From assembly GCA_028285625.1 (NCBI GenBank), contig JANQOX010000012.1, positions 165,517 through 229,516 of the forward strand: 64,000 bases of DNA, given 5' to 3'. Below are positions 43,788 through 51,137 of this stretch, in pieces. A model generated the notes under the pieces. The model made no database searches. It had not been told where the DNA came from and worked only from the letters and a program-made list of their open reading frames with translations. Source of the DNA: Myxococcota bacterium. GTDB lineage: Bacteria; Myxococcota_A; UBA9160; UBA6930. How positions within the stretch are numbered: position 1 is the first letter of the stretch; each line of letters begins with the position of its first letter. The position numbers and the translations under genes were made by a program.

Positions 43788-44462
43788 ATGGCCGAACCGA
43801 GCCCGTCCCCCACCGTTCGCGCGGTGAGGATCGCCATCGGCATCGCCGCCTTCTTTGCGGCGACGGTCGCCTCCGCCGAGTTCGCGTTCTGGGCAGGCCA
43901 CCGGGCGAGCTCCCTGGGCGAGCCAGGCCCCTCCTGTGCCGTGCTGGTGATGGGCTCTCCGAGTCGGCGCGACGGAGGCGAGACTCCGGTGCAGCGCCTG
44001 CGCGTCGAGGCCGGCGTGCGCGCGCTTCGCACCCTCGGCTGCGAGAAGCTGGTCGTGTCGGGGGGAGCGGTCGCGAACGCACACCCCGAGGCAATCGCCA
44101 TGGCGCGGATCGCCGCGGGGCTCGGTGTTCCGGAAGAGAAGATCGTGCGCGAGACCTCGGCCACGAACACCTGGGAGAACGTGGGCTGCGCCTGGCCGTA
44201 CGTTCGATCGGCTTCGCGAATCGTCCTGGCATCGGATCCCCTGCACGCGCATCGCGCGCGTCGCTACCTGTGCCGCCAGCAGCCTTCCCGTTGCGGTGAT
44301 GCGGTCGCGGCCGCGGCCTACCAGCCCTTCACACTGCCGTGGTTCAAGGTGCCGGCAACGGTCCATGAAGGCGTCGCGGCGTTGCGAGACTGGCTGGTGT
44401 ACGACCAGGCCGCCGCGAGCGACGCGCCGACCTGCGCGCTCGTACACGGCGACCCCACATGA
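43788..44462 (+). CDS. DUF218 (YdcF/SanA-like) membrane protein
   Basis: The 224-residue protein has one N-terminal helix (AVRIAIGIAAFFAATVASAEFAFWAG, about 10-35) and a periplasmic DUF218 domain: CAVLVMGSPSRRDGGETPVQRLRVEAG, VVSGGAVANAHPEAIAMARIA, SATNTWENVGCA and ASDPLHAHRARRYLC. E. coli members include ElyC, SanA and YdcF, linked to envelope biogenesis. ATG 43788 is chosen; an in-frame ATG at 43764 would add eight residues. The stop overlaps the next start (ATGA). Confidence 0.83.
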   Translation: MAEPSPSPTVRAVRIAIGIAAFFAATVASAEFAFWAGHRASSLGEPGPSCAVLVMGSPSRRDGGETPVQRLRVEAGVRALRTLGCEKLVVSGGAVANAHPEAIAMARIAAGLGVPEEKIVRETSATNTWENVGCAWPYVRSASRIVLASDPLHAHRARRYLCRQQPSRCGDAVAAAAYQPFTLPWFKVPATVHEGVAALRDWLVYDQAAASDAPTCALVHGDPT

Positions 44463-44926
44463 TGCGCCCGATCCGCGGGTTCGAGAGCGACCCCGAAGGC
44501 CACTGGGTGGCCACGCTCTCGTGCGGCCATGGGCAGCACACGCGACACGACCCGCCCGCCGTCGAACGCCCCTGGGTGCTGACGCCCGAGGGGCGCGCGG
44601 CTCGCGTGGGCGCCGAACTCGACTGCGTGCGCTGCGATCGGCTCGAGATGCCCGAGGGCTTCGCGCCGTACAAGCGCACCCGAGCGTTTACGGAGCAGAC
44701 CGTTCCGAAGGGCCTGCTCGCCGACCACACCACCGCTGCGGGCGTCTGGGCCCTGATCCACGTGACGGAGGGCCGCCTCCTCTACCGCGTGGAGTCGCTG
44801 GGCCTCGAACGGATCCTGACCCCGGGCACGCCCGGCACGGTCGCGGCCGAGGTGCCTCATCGCGTCGCATGCGATGGGGCCGTCGCGTTCTACGTGGCGT
44901 TCTGGAAGGCAGCGGCCCCGGCCTAA
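44459..44926 (+). CDS. DUF3565-DUF1971 fusion protein
   Basis: The 155-residue protein combines two small domains. Residues 1-62 match DUF3565: RPIRGFESDPEGHWVATLSCGHGQHTRHDPP and ELDCVRCDR, with Cys/His positions (CGHGQHTRH, CVRC) suited to zinc binding. Residues 63-155 match the cupin-like DUF1971 seen in YeaR/TehB-associated proteins: EGFAPYKRTRAFTEQTVPKGLLADHTTAAGVWALI and HRVACDGAVAFYVAFWK. The ATG overlaps the DUF218 stop. Its TAA stop lies inside the direct repeat created by the IS insertion, so it remains intact. Confidence 0.87.
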   Translation: MMRPIRGFESDPEGHWVATLSCGHGQHTRHDPPAVERPWVLTPEGRAARVGAELDCVRCDRLEMPEGFAPYKRTRAFTEQTVPKGLLADHTTAAGVWALIHVTEGRLLYRVESLGLERILTPGTPGTVAAEVPHRVACDGAVAFYVAFWKAAAPA

Positions 44927-44932
44927 CGGGTA
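44923..44932. repeat. Left copy of target-site direct repeat (CTAACGGGTA)
   Basis: This 10-mer is repeated exactly at 46144-46153. It contains the TAA stop of the upstream DUF3565-DUF1971 gene. Removing the element and one copy restores GCCTAACGGGTACCTGG, in which the plus-strand TAA and the minus-strand TAG (read from CTA) overlap as CTAA. Confidence 0.8.
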
Positions 44933-44954
44933 GGTTGTGTTCCGAAGAATGTGG
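44931..44954 (+). repeat. Left terminal inverted repeat of the IS
   Basis: The 24 bases pair with 46123-46146 on the other strand. The inner part CGAAGAATGTGG is identical in both copies; the outer 12 bases match at 7 positions. The pattern fits transposase-binding inner sequence plus a more variable tip. Confidence 0.8.
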
Positions 44955-46143
44955 AGAAGCGGCCGATCGGCTCCGGCGTCCCACCGAGCCCCGCGCCGGT
45001 TTGCCTAGAACGCGTACCGCAGTTCGTGGCGACGCATCTGCGGGATCCGCCGTGTCGCCACCTGCCTGCGGTAGTAGCGTTCGTGCAGATCGCCCATGCC
45101 CATCCGGGCGGCGTGGAGGCGCTGCCGTAGCACGTCCCGCCAGCTGAGCTTCGCCGAGGTCAACCCCAGCCGCTGCGCCGGGGTCGCGTCTTGTCGCTTC
45201 TCCGAGAACGACTTGCAGTAGTTCATGAAGACCGCCTGCAGGTAGCCCCGCTCGATCACGCTCGCCCGCAGCTTCGAGAATGCGATCGTCTCGCGCCGGT
45301 GGTTCGAGCCGCAGTGGCGGAGCATGAGATCCTGACGGTTCACGGGGAACAGCGGGTTCGCGTGCGTGCGCGCGGCCTTCGACGACGTGACCTCGTGGCG
45401 GAGCCTGCGGTTTCGCACGCGTCGGATGGACCGGGGGTACGCCCGGTGCTCGTCGGAGCGGATCACGGCCGAGCCACCCTCCGGCACCACGTCCTCGAGC
45501 AGGGCCAGGACGCCCTTCTCGATGGCCTTGGGGTCGGGCCGCCCGACGGCGCGCTCTTCTGAAGAGCGCCGCTCTCGCTGTTCGGGCGTCATGCGGCCCT
45601 TGCGTCGCAGCTCGGACTCGGTGATCCCGTAGACGAAGTGGGACTCGGCCCCCACGGCCAGGTTCAGGTGCAACGGGTAGTACTGGCTGAAGGCGAAGCT
45701 CTCGAAGCCGTCGATCACGATGGGCTCGGGCGGTGCGGAGCGAGGCCGATGGGCCATCAGGAAGAGCAGGCTATGGCGCCCGAGACGCGCCGCGTGCGTG
45801 GCGACGGTGCCGGGTGAGCAGCCAAGACTTCGGGCGATCTGGCGCAGGCCCGATCCAGCGACGAGCCGCTCGGCGATCGTGTGGAGGAGCTCGCTTCGGC
45901 GCAGCCAATAGGTCGTCTGGAAGGTCTGACGGGAGAACGTGCGCCGGCAGTGTGAACAACGGTAGCGGGGCACCCTGCGAACGCGTGGCCACGTCCTCGT
46001 GTAGTGGCCCCAGCGCCAGAAGCGCCAACCCCGCGGATCTACATGGTATTGGCATTCGGGGTTCGGACAGAAGGGCGGTGTGAAGTTCTGCATGCCTCAC
46101 GACAGAGCAGGAGCCATGCCAACCACATTCTTCGAGGCACGAT
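44933..46143 (-). mobile_element. IS1-like insertion sequence (about 1.2 kb)
   Basis: The element has one transposase gene, 24-bp imperfect terminal inverted repeats (19 of 24 match) and flanking direct repeats. The 10-bp sequence CTAACGGGTA occurs at both ends (44923-44932 and 46144-46153), giving ends at 44933 and 46143. An alternative with symmetrical ends at 44931 and 46146 would leave a 5-bp ACGGG duplication. IS1-family elements usually make 8-10-bp duplications, which favours the longer reading. The ends and transposase frame are intact, suggesting a recent insertion. Confidence 0.83.
45005..46093 (-). CDS. IS1-like transposase (single-ORF, zinc finger plus DDE)
   Basis: The 362-residue transposase has an N-terminal zinc ribbon (C9, C14, C46, C49), a helix-turn-helix (about 82-100, SGLRQIARSLGCSPGTVATH) and a DDE catalytic core: D128 in VIDGFESF, D214 in IRSDEHRAY and a candidate E269 in HRRETIAFSK. 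This is the InsA plus InsB layout of IS1 in one frame, without the usual frameshift. It starts 50 bases inside the right inverted repeat. No cargo gene is present. Family assignment is by domain order; an IS1595-like element is the alternative. Confidence 0.82.
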   Translation of the reverse strand: MQNFTPPFCPNPECQYHVDPRGWRFWRWGHYTRTWPRVRRVPRYRCSHCRRTFSRQTFQTTYWLRRSELLHTIAERLVAGSGLRQIARSLGCSPGTVATHAARLGRHSLLFLMAHRPRSAPPEPIVIDGFESFAFSQYYPLHLNLAVGAESHFVYGITESELRRKGRMTPEQRERRSSEERAVGRPDPKAIEKGVLALLEDVVPEGGSAVIRSDEHRAYPRSIRRVRNRRLRHEVTSSKAARTHANPLFPVNRQDLMLRHCGSNHRRETIAFSKLRASVIERGYLQAVFMNYCKSFSEKRQDATPAQRLGLTSAKLSWRDVLRQRLHAARMGMGDLHERYYRRQVATRRIPQMRRHELRYAF

Positions 46144-46146
46144 CTA
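46123..46146 (-). repeat. Right terminal inverted repeat of the IS
   Basis: It is the partner of 44931-44954. Read on the minus strand it begins TAGATCGTGCCT and continues with the shared CGAAGAATGTGG. Confidence 0.8.
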
Positions 46147-46153
46147 ACGGGTA
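46144..46153. repeat. Right copy of target-site direct repeat (CTAACGGGTA)
   Basis: It matches 44923-44932 exactly. Its first three bases, CTA, are the TAG stop of the minus-strand lipoprotein gene that starts the right flank, so that gene is also left intact by the insertion. Confidence 0.8.
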
Positions 46154-46686
46154 CCTGGAGCTGAGCCGGCTTCCAGCGTGTCGAGCAACGCGCGCACCTC
46201 GTCCGGCGTGCCCGCGTACGCGACGCGCTCGATCGACAGCCGGTCGAGGAAGACCAACGCTGCCATTCCCTCCCGACCGGGCAGCGCCGCGGTGGCCTCG
46301 CCGGCCCGGTCGATCAGCATGCGGTAGGGCCGCTTGCGAAGTGCCGGCAGCGCGAACCACTCCGCCGCGAACCCGGGCATGCGATGGATGTCGGCGACGA
46401 CGACGGCACCCCGGGCGGCGAGCCATGCGTCGTCGGCACCGAGCGCTTCCAGTGCATCGCGGAGCGCGCGGCCCCCGTCCATGTCGCGCGTCGCCAGCAA
46501 GACCCGCGTCCCGGCATCCACCCGCCCAGGAGCGCCGTGCTGATCGTCCAGTTCGAACGCGGTCAGCTGCGCGCGATCGTCGGGGGACCCGGTCCCGCCG
46601 CGCGGCGGGTCGTCTGATGCGCAGGCGAGCGCGGTCGAGAGCAGCGCTGCGACGGCGAGTGTCCAAGAGAGCGAAGGGAGGCGCAT
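46144..46686 (-). CDS. Lipoprotein of unknown function, possibly thioredoxin-like fold
   Basis: The 180-residue protein has a signal peptide with lipobox STALAC (Cys near residue 22). The mature part, with FELDDQHGAPGRVDAGTRVLLATRDMDGGRALRDAL, VVADIHRMPGFAAEWFALP and ALVFLDRLSIERVAYAGTPDEVRALLDTL, shows an alternating strand-helix pattern like thioredoxin-fold YtfJ-type proteins, but no CxxC is present. ATG has AGGAG upstream. The stop codon lies in the IS target duplication. Function unknown. Confidence 0.78.
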   Translation of the reverse strand: MRLPSLSWTLAVAALLSTALACASDDPPRGGTGSPDDRAQLTAFELDDQHGAPGRVDAGTRVLLATRDMDGGRALRDALEALGADDAWLAARGAVVVADIHRMPGFAAEWFALPALRKRPYRMLIDRAGEATAALPGREGMAALVFLDRLSIERVAYAGTPDEVRALLDTLEAGSAPGTR

Positions 46687-46696
46687 GGTGGGGCTC

Positions 46697-47776
46697 CTAG
46701 GTTTCGATGGGTGCAGCGCCATCGGGCGGGACCGGTGCGATGCCGACGCGCGACGCCACGTCGAATGCCAGGGACTCGGCCGCATGGTCGGCCTCGGAAG
46801 CGAGTAGCGCCGCAATCGATGCCCGGCCGCCGGCGCCGGCGTAGTGCCAGGCCACGGTCGCGTAGCCAGGGCCGCCGCCGTCGTGGCCGAAGCAGCGCTC
46901 GGGATCTCGGGCGTCGGCCATCACGCCCAGACCGTAGCCCGGGGCCAGGCGCGGGTGAGCGAGAGGAACGTGGAACGGCGTGAGCATCGCCGCGCGATCG
47001 TCCGGGTGCAGCAGGTCACCCTCGGCGATTGCATCGACGAGCTTCACCACCTCGCTCGCGCGCGAGACCAGCAGACCGTGGAAGACCCATCCCGGGTGGT
47101 AGATCCGTGCGTCGCAGGGCTGGCCGTCGCCGGAAAGCAAGCGCGACTGCGCCGGTGCCACCGGATCGAGATCGCCCGCGTCGGTGGCCAGCGTGGTGTG
47201 CTCGATCCCGGCCGGCTCCAGCACGAACTTTGCGATCGCCTCGCCGAGGCCGACCCCCGACTCGGCTTCGGCGATCTCCGCGAGCAGCCGGTAGCCCGGG
47301 TTCGAGTAGGCGAACCGTACGCCCGGTTCGGCGGCCAACCCCTCGCCCCAGGTCTCGCGCGCGAAGGTCTCCCGCGACCACGGTGCACCCGGGCTCTCGG
47401 CTACGGCGCGGTGGTAGGCCAGCAGCCCTCCGTAGTCGCGCACACCCGCGGTGTGATTCAGCAACTGGCGCACGCTGAACTGCGCGGCCCCGGGCACGTC
47501 CGGGTGCCAGCGCGACGCGAGGGTCTCGATGGGGTGGCCCCGATCGCGAAGACAGCGCAGCACCAGCGTCGCGATGAACGTCTTGGTGACGCTGTAGATG
47601 GGCGCGACGGGCTCCGCACCACTCGCACCCAGCCATCCCGAGCCGAGCGAAACGGTCCGCGTGCGGCCCGAGGCACGAACCGACACGACGCCGCCAGTCG
47701 CCACGCCCGATGCGATGCGCTCGGCCAGCGCCTGGGCCGCTTGGGCTTCGAGCTGGCTCAGGTCCGCCGAAGCCAT
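46697..47776 (-). CDS. Serine beta-lactamase-fold hydrolase (class C/PBP4*-like)
   Basis: The 359-residue protein has the three serine-hydrolase motifs: SxxK as SVTK near 62-65, YxN as YSN near 154-156 and HxG as HDGGGPG near 314. These define the beta-lactamase-related family that includes class C enzymes, esterases and D-aminopeptidases. No signal peptide is visible, so it is likely a cytoplasmic esterase or peptidase rather than a resistance enzyme. The ATG overlaps the end of the upstream membrane hydrolase gene by 19 nt. Confidence 0.88.
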   Translation of the reverse strand: MASADLSQLEAQAAQALAERIASGVATGGVVSVRASGRTRTVSLGSGWLGASGAEPVAPIYSVTKTFIATLVLRCLRDRGHPIETLASRWHPDVPGAAQFSVRQLLNHTAGVRDYGGLLAYHRAVAESPGAPWSRETFARETWGEGLAAEPGVRFAYSNPGYRLLAEIAEAESGVGLGEAIAKFVLEPAGIEHTTLATDAGDLDPVAPAQSRLLSGDGQPCDARIYHPGWVFHGLLVSRASEVVKLVDAIAEGDLLHPDDRAAMLTPFHVPLAHPRLAPGYGLGVMADARDPERCFGHDGGGPGYATVAWHYAGAGGRASIAALLASEADHAAESLAFDVASRVGIAPVPPDGAAPIET

Positions 47777-48300
47777 GCCCACCGACCGATGGCCGCCGCG
47801 GTGAAGAAGGCCAACGCGGGCGCCAACACGTAGACCCACTCGAGGCGCAGGATCAGCCAGACGCGGCCCCGCAGGAAGGCCTCGACGCCGATGGGCGAGA
47901 CCCGCAGAGGCTGCCACGGGAAGAAGTAGCGCTCCTGGTGGAAGGGAATGAAGAACCCCACGCCCTTGCCTCCGTTGGTGAGTGCGTCGAACACGCCGTG
48001 GGATGCCACGCTGATCGACCCGAGTACCCACAGGTGCATGAAGCCCGGCGCGCCTCGCCGGACGCCCAGCAGCCACGGGGCGACCGCGCCCGCGAGCATC
48101 GCGAAGGGCAGGCCGTGTGTGATCCCGCGATGGCCGAGCGGATGGCCGTAGGGAATGCCCAGCGCAAAGCCGATGACGTCGAGGTCGGGCGCCATCGACA
48201 ACGCGGCCAACACCAGCGCCAGCCGCGTGGCCGGAACGCCCTGGGGCCGCAGCGTCGTGAGCGCTCCCCCCACCAACGCGTGGGTCATCACCGTGGCCAT
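47758..48300 (-). CDS. Metal-dependent hydrolase-type inner-membrane protein (YdjM/LexA-binding-like)
   Basis: The 180-residue protein starts MATVMTHALVGGALTTL, has MAPDLDVIGFALGIPYGHPLGHRGITHGLPFAML (about 35-68) with a clear DxD and HRGxTH pattern, and a His-rich SHGVFDALTNGGKGVGFF segment near 100. These match the PF04307 membrane metal-dependent hydrolase family (YdjM, LexA-regulated in E. coli). It has about four hydrophobic helices. It is coupled to the serine hydrolase gene. Confidence 0.87.
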   Translation of the reverse strand: MATVMTHALVGGALTTLRPQGVPATRLALVLAALSMAPDLDVIGFALGIPYGHPLGHRGITHGLPFAMLAGAVAPWLLGVRRGAPGFMHLWVLGSISVASHGVFDALTNGGKGVGFFIPFHQERYFFPWQPLRVSPIGVEAFLRGRVWLILRLEWVYVLAPALAFFTAAAIGRWAWLRRT

Positions 48301-48405
48301 GGCGTGCGGTCGGTGCCCTCCGGGTCGGCCGTTCAGGCTACCATCCCGCGCGGGGCGCGGCGCGCAGCGCTCGACGGGCGGCGCCATCGACCCGGAGGGA
48401 TGTCC

Positions 48406-48807
48406 GTGCGAATGATCCTGCTCGTGCTCGCCGGCCTGGTCGGGCTCGTCGCCTTCCTCGGGCTCTCGACCCTCGGTGCCTCCGAGAGCGGTGAGGTCGT
48501 CGTCGTCCGTACGGCCGACGCCGAGGGCAACGACTACGAGACCCGGCTCTGGGTGGCGGACTACGACGGCGATGCCTGGATTCGCGCGGGCGACCCGGCG
48601 TCGGCCTGGCTGGCGAACATCGCGCGACAACCGGCCATCGAGGTCACGCGCGACGGCCAGACCCGCAGCTATACGGCGGTGCCCACCCGGGAAGCCACGC
48701 CGGCGATCAACGACCTGCTCCGTGAGAAGTACGGCCTGGCCGACCGTTGGATCGACCTGCTGCTCGGCCGCGACGATGCGGTCGCGGTCCGACTCGTGCC
48801 CCGCTGA
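48406..48807 (+). CDS. DUF385-like (F420/flavin split-barrel) protein
   Basis: The 133-residue protein has an N-terminal hydrophobic helix (ILLVLAGLVGLVAFLGLSTLG) and then a split-barrel-like domain: EVVVVRTADAEGNDYETRLWVADYDGDAWIRAGDP, SAWLANIARQPAIEVTRDGQTRSY and INDLLREKYGLADRWIDLL. This resembles deazaflavin-dependent nitroreductase-type (DUF385) proteins. GTG 48406 is chosen because GGAGGG lies six bases upstream; ATG 48400 would be too close. The preceding 105-bp spacer holds no other feature. Confidence 0.65.
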   Translation: MRMILLVLAGLVGLVAFLGLSTLGASESGEVVVVRTADAEGNDYETRLWVADYDGDAWIRAGDPASAWLANIARQPAIEVTRDGQTRSYTAVPTREATPAINDLLREKYGLADRWIDLLLGRDDAVAVRLVPR

Positions 48808-48829
48808 TCACCCGGTCCACACCCACCCG

Positions 48830-49324
48830 TCACCAGAAGGGCGTGATCTCGCCACCGAGCAGGGAGCCATCGGCGCGCTCGCGCCCGGTTTCGAAGCGAA
48901 GCGGAAACAGCGCCGACTCGGCTTCGCCCAGCGCTTCGCAGAGCGACGTCGCGCTTCGGGCGGCCTGTCGCACGAGCGTACGATTGAAGGCAATCTCGCG
49001 CTCTCCGACGAAGAGCGCGAAGGCGTGGGGCTCGAGCACGTAGCCAGGTACCGATTGGCCGCCTGCGGTTTCGAAACGCGCCGACACGACCAGCCCGGCC
49101 TTGTCGGGCAGCGGGCCCTCGGCGAGCACCGGAAACAGCAGCGACGGGCCGCAATCGTCGAAGCGGGCGAGTGCCCGATCGAGCTGCTCGGCGGCCACGC
49201 CATAGCCCAGCACCAGGGCGCGATCGCCAGGATCGCCCCAGGTCGCCCACACCGGGTGGCGGTCGAGCTCTGCGCGGCCCACCACCTCGCACATCTCGAA
49301 CGCGTCGGCTTCGGGGCCGCTCAC
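48830..49324 (-). CDS. Hypothetical protein coupled to a cupin gene
   Basis: The 164-residue protein has no signal peptide or transmembrane segment. It begins VSGPEADAFEMCEVVGRAELDRHPVWATWGDP and includes RALVLGYGVAAEQLDRALARFDDCGPSLLFPVL and PGYVLEPHAFALFVGEREIAFNRTLV. I do not recognise a family. The GTG start overlaps the cupin stop (GTGA), so it is translated with the cupin and the two may act together. Confidence 0.7.
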   Translation of the reverse strand: MSGPEADAFEMCEVVGRAELDRHPVWATWGDPGDRALVLGYGVAAEQLDRALARFDDCGPSLLFPVLAEGPLPDKAGLVVSARFETAGGQSVPGYVLEPHAFALFVGEREIAFNRTLVRQAARSATSLCEALGEAESALFPLRFETGRERADGSLLGGEITPFW

Positions 49325-49683
49325 GCGTCGCGATGCACCGAGTCGGGAGAGAACGCGGGCAGACAGACGGCCACGTATTCGGCTCCTCCCTCCTCGGGGC
49401 TGCCGTAGCGCACCCACTCGCCGGGCGAGGCCACCACCGCCTGCCCCGCGCGCACCTCGAGCGCGCCGCCTTCGTACTCCACCCGCAGCATGCCGCGCAG
49501 CACCAGGGTGAACTCTTCGAACTCGGGTCGCTGGCCCGGCTCCTCCCAGCCTGCCGGTGACACCATGCGCGCCACACTGGCGTTCGCGTGACCCGAGTTC
49601 ACGCGGCCGACGTACTCCTCGATCCGCTTGGGCTTGTTGCCAGCGGCCTCGATCACGGACGGGCCCTCGATCAGCTTCGGCAT
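49321..49683 (-). CDS. Cupin-domain protein
   Basis: The 120-residue protein is a single cupin: GWEEPGQRPEFEEFTLVLRGMLRVEYEGGALEVRAGQAVVASPGEWVRYGSPEEGGAEYVAVCLPAF. The first motif has Glu where many cupins have His, like EutQ-type or RmlC-like cupins, so metal binding is uncertain. ATG has GGGGAGG upstream at good spacing. Coupled to the hypothetical gene that follows. Confidence 0.83.
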   Translation of the reverse strand: MPKLIEGPSVIEAAGNKPKRIEEYVGRVNSGHANASVARMVSPAGWEEPGQRPEFEEFTLVLRGMLRVEYEGGALEVRAGQAVVASPGEWVRYGSPEEGGAEYVAVCLPAFSPDSVHRDA

Positions 49684-49711
49684 CGATTCCTCCCCGGGTC
49701 GGGAACGCGCA

Positions 49712-50053
49712 TCAGTCGGCAACGACGATGACGCGACCCCGTGCCTTGGATGACTCCTTCAGATGGAATGCCACCTCGCCCGGCTCTTCGAACGTGTGGT
49801 GATAGCCCTCGGCGCGTCCCAGCGTGGGGCTCTCGAACGAACCGTCGTCGGCGACCACGGTGCAGCCCGCGCCACTCGAACTCGCATTGTGGAAGTGCAC
49901 CGTGTCCCCGGCGCGGATCGTGAGCACCGGCGGCACGACGCGACCCGGCGACACGCGCACCGTGGGCCCGTGCGCCCATGCGGGCGGACCCACGAAGCAC
50001 CCCAACAGGAGCGCCAGGAACAGGGCGGTCCCGTACGGTCGGCGTAGGCACAT
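49712..50053 (-). CDS. Secreted cupredoxin-like protein without blue-copper ligands
   Basis: The 113-residue protein has a signal peptide (ALFLALLLGCFVGPPAWAH, cut near residue 28). The mature domain has cupredoxin beta-strand segments VVPPVLTIRAGDTVHFHNAS, GCTVVADDGSFES and YHHTFEEPGEVAFHL. The Cys-x(n)-His-x(4)-Met loop of type 1 copper sites is absent: the expected Cys is replaced within AFHL, though several His remain. So it is a cupredoxin-fold protein of unclear metal content. ATG has GGAGGA upstream. Confidence 0.75.
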   Translation of the reverse strand: MCLRRPYGTALFLALLLGCFVGPPAWAHGPTVRVSPGRVVPPVLTIRAGDTVHFHNASSSGAGCTVVADDGSFESPTLGRAEGYHHTFEEPGEVAFHLKESSKARGRVIVVAD

Positions 50054-50088
50054 GGCGACTCTTCCTCCGGCAGCGGCACGCAATGGCG

Positions 50089-50715
50089 TCACCGGAATCT
50101 AGCCGCCCGCCAGCCCATCACGTGCTCGATCAGCCCATCGGCGACGGCGACGCGCGCCAGCTGCTCGAAGCCGTGCCTCTCGTAGAACGCCACGTTCCGG
50201 TCGGTGCTGGTGTCGAGCAGCAGGCCTTCACAGTCGAACTGCTGGCTGCACGCCTCGAGCAGGCCGCGCAGCAACGCGGACCCCACACCCTGGCCCTGGC
50301 AGCTGGGAGACACCGCGAGCAGGGCAAGCGATGCCCACGCGCCCTCCGGCGCGGCTTCGTCGACGAGCCGGTTGTAGGCCCGAAATCGCGCGACGGCCTC
50401 TTCGCCGCAGCGCTCGAGGAGCGCGGTGTAGAGGCGCGACCCCGCATCGGCATCCGGCGGGGAATCGGGCAGTCCGTAGTAGGCGACGCCGACCGGCTCG
50501 GCCCCCCGGTGCGCCAGCTGCAGGCCCTGTCCGGCTTCCAGGTGCCAGGCATGGCCGACCTCGCAGTAGCCGAGGAGTCGATCGTCGTAGCCCGGGGCCT
50601 CGGCGACGAAGCAGTGTCGCAGACACGGATCATCGCGGAACGCCGCGTGCAGGATGCGGATGGCCGCTTCGCCATCGCCGGGCGCGAACGGCGCCAGGCG
50701 CAGCGCGGCGCTCAA
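50089..50715 (-). CDS. GNAT-family N-acetyltransferase
   Basis: The 208-residue protein has the GNAT acetyl-CoA motif in LLAVSPSCQGQGVGSALLRGLLEAC (Q/RxxGxG/A, about 131-155) and the C-terminal TSTDRNVAFYERHGFEQLA. The start is TTG in a TTGA overlap with a short upstream ORF (50712-50807). Substrate unknown. It is the last gene of a coupled minus-strand run that begins with the DUF1145-like gene. Confidence 0.9.
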   Translation of the reverse strand: MSAALRLAPFAPGDGEAAIRILHAAFRDDPCLRHCFVAEAPGYDDRLLGYCEVGHAWHLEAGQGLQLAHRGAEPVGVAYYGLPDSPPDADAGSRLYTALLERCGEEAVARFRAYNRLVDEAAPEGAWASLALLAVSPSCQGQGVGSALLRGLLEACSQQFDCEGLLLDTSTDRNVAFYERHGFEQLARVAVADGLIEHVMGWRAARFR

Positions 50716-50807
50716 CGGAACGAGATCTCGAGGGGCGCCCCGTTGGCCTTGCCGCGGATCGGCGGGGCGGAGCGTACGGCCGCCTCGACCGGCCGGGTCG
50801 CGCTCAC
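50712..50807 (-). CDS. 31-codon coupled mini-ORF
   Basis: The ORF encodes 31 residues starting VSATRPVEAAVRSAPP and ending NGAPLEISFR. Its GTG overlaps the stop of the DUF1145-like gene (GTGA, 50804-50807), and its TGA overlaps the TTG of the GNAT gene (50712-50715). Both junctions match the 4-nt coupling style used by real genes in this window, so it may be translated or serve to pass ribosomes to the GNAT gene. I recognise no domain. Confidence 0.4.
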   Translation of the reverse strand: MSATRPVEAAVRSAPPIRGKANGAPLEISFR

Positions 50808-51076
50808 GTCGCGGGCCCCCCGCCTGCGTTCTGCGCGGCCCGAACCTCGCTCACGTGGAGCACCCCGAACACCAGGGTCTGAAGCAGGTTCGATGCGAGC
50901 CCGCCCGGCGCGTCGGAAAGCAGTCGGTAGAAGACCACGCACTCGATGGCGTGCACGACGGCCAGGATGCCGAACAGCCAGCGGCCGAGCGCCACGGGCC
51001 CCCCCTCGCCCGGAAGGAACAGACAGACGGCGGCCGCAGCCCAGGTAGCGAGCAGGGCGATCTTGGGAAGGCTCAT
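50804..51076 (-). CDS. DUF1145-like small membrane protein (YhhL-like)
   Basis: The 90-residue protein has three hydrophobic segments (about 4-22, 32-50 and 62-76) and resembles DUF1145 (E. coli YhhL): MSLPKIALLATWAAAAVCLFLPGEGGPVALGRWLFGILAVVHAIECVVFYRLL. Function unknown. ATG has a GGAG site upstream. It is coupled to the mini-ORF and then to the GNAT gene. Confidence 0.72.
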   Translation of the reverse strand: MSLPKIALLATWAAAAVCLFLPGEGGPVALGRWLFGILAVVHAIECVVFYRLLSDAPGGLASNLLQTLVFGVLHVSEVRAAQNAGGGPAT

Positions 51077-51137
51077 GGCGGCTCCATCGCGAACGGGGTG
51101 CGCGACTATACCGCGTCGAAGGCGCGGTGATGCGCGC

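Noticed and set aside
44926..46151. IS ends at 44931 and 46146 with a 5-bp ACGGG duplication
   Set aside because: It cannot be excluded, and the inverted repeats are symmetrical in this reading. The 10-bp direct repeat is preferred because IS1-type elements make 8-10-bp duplications. The restored empty site is the same either way.
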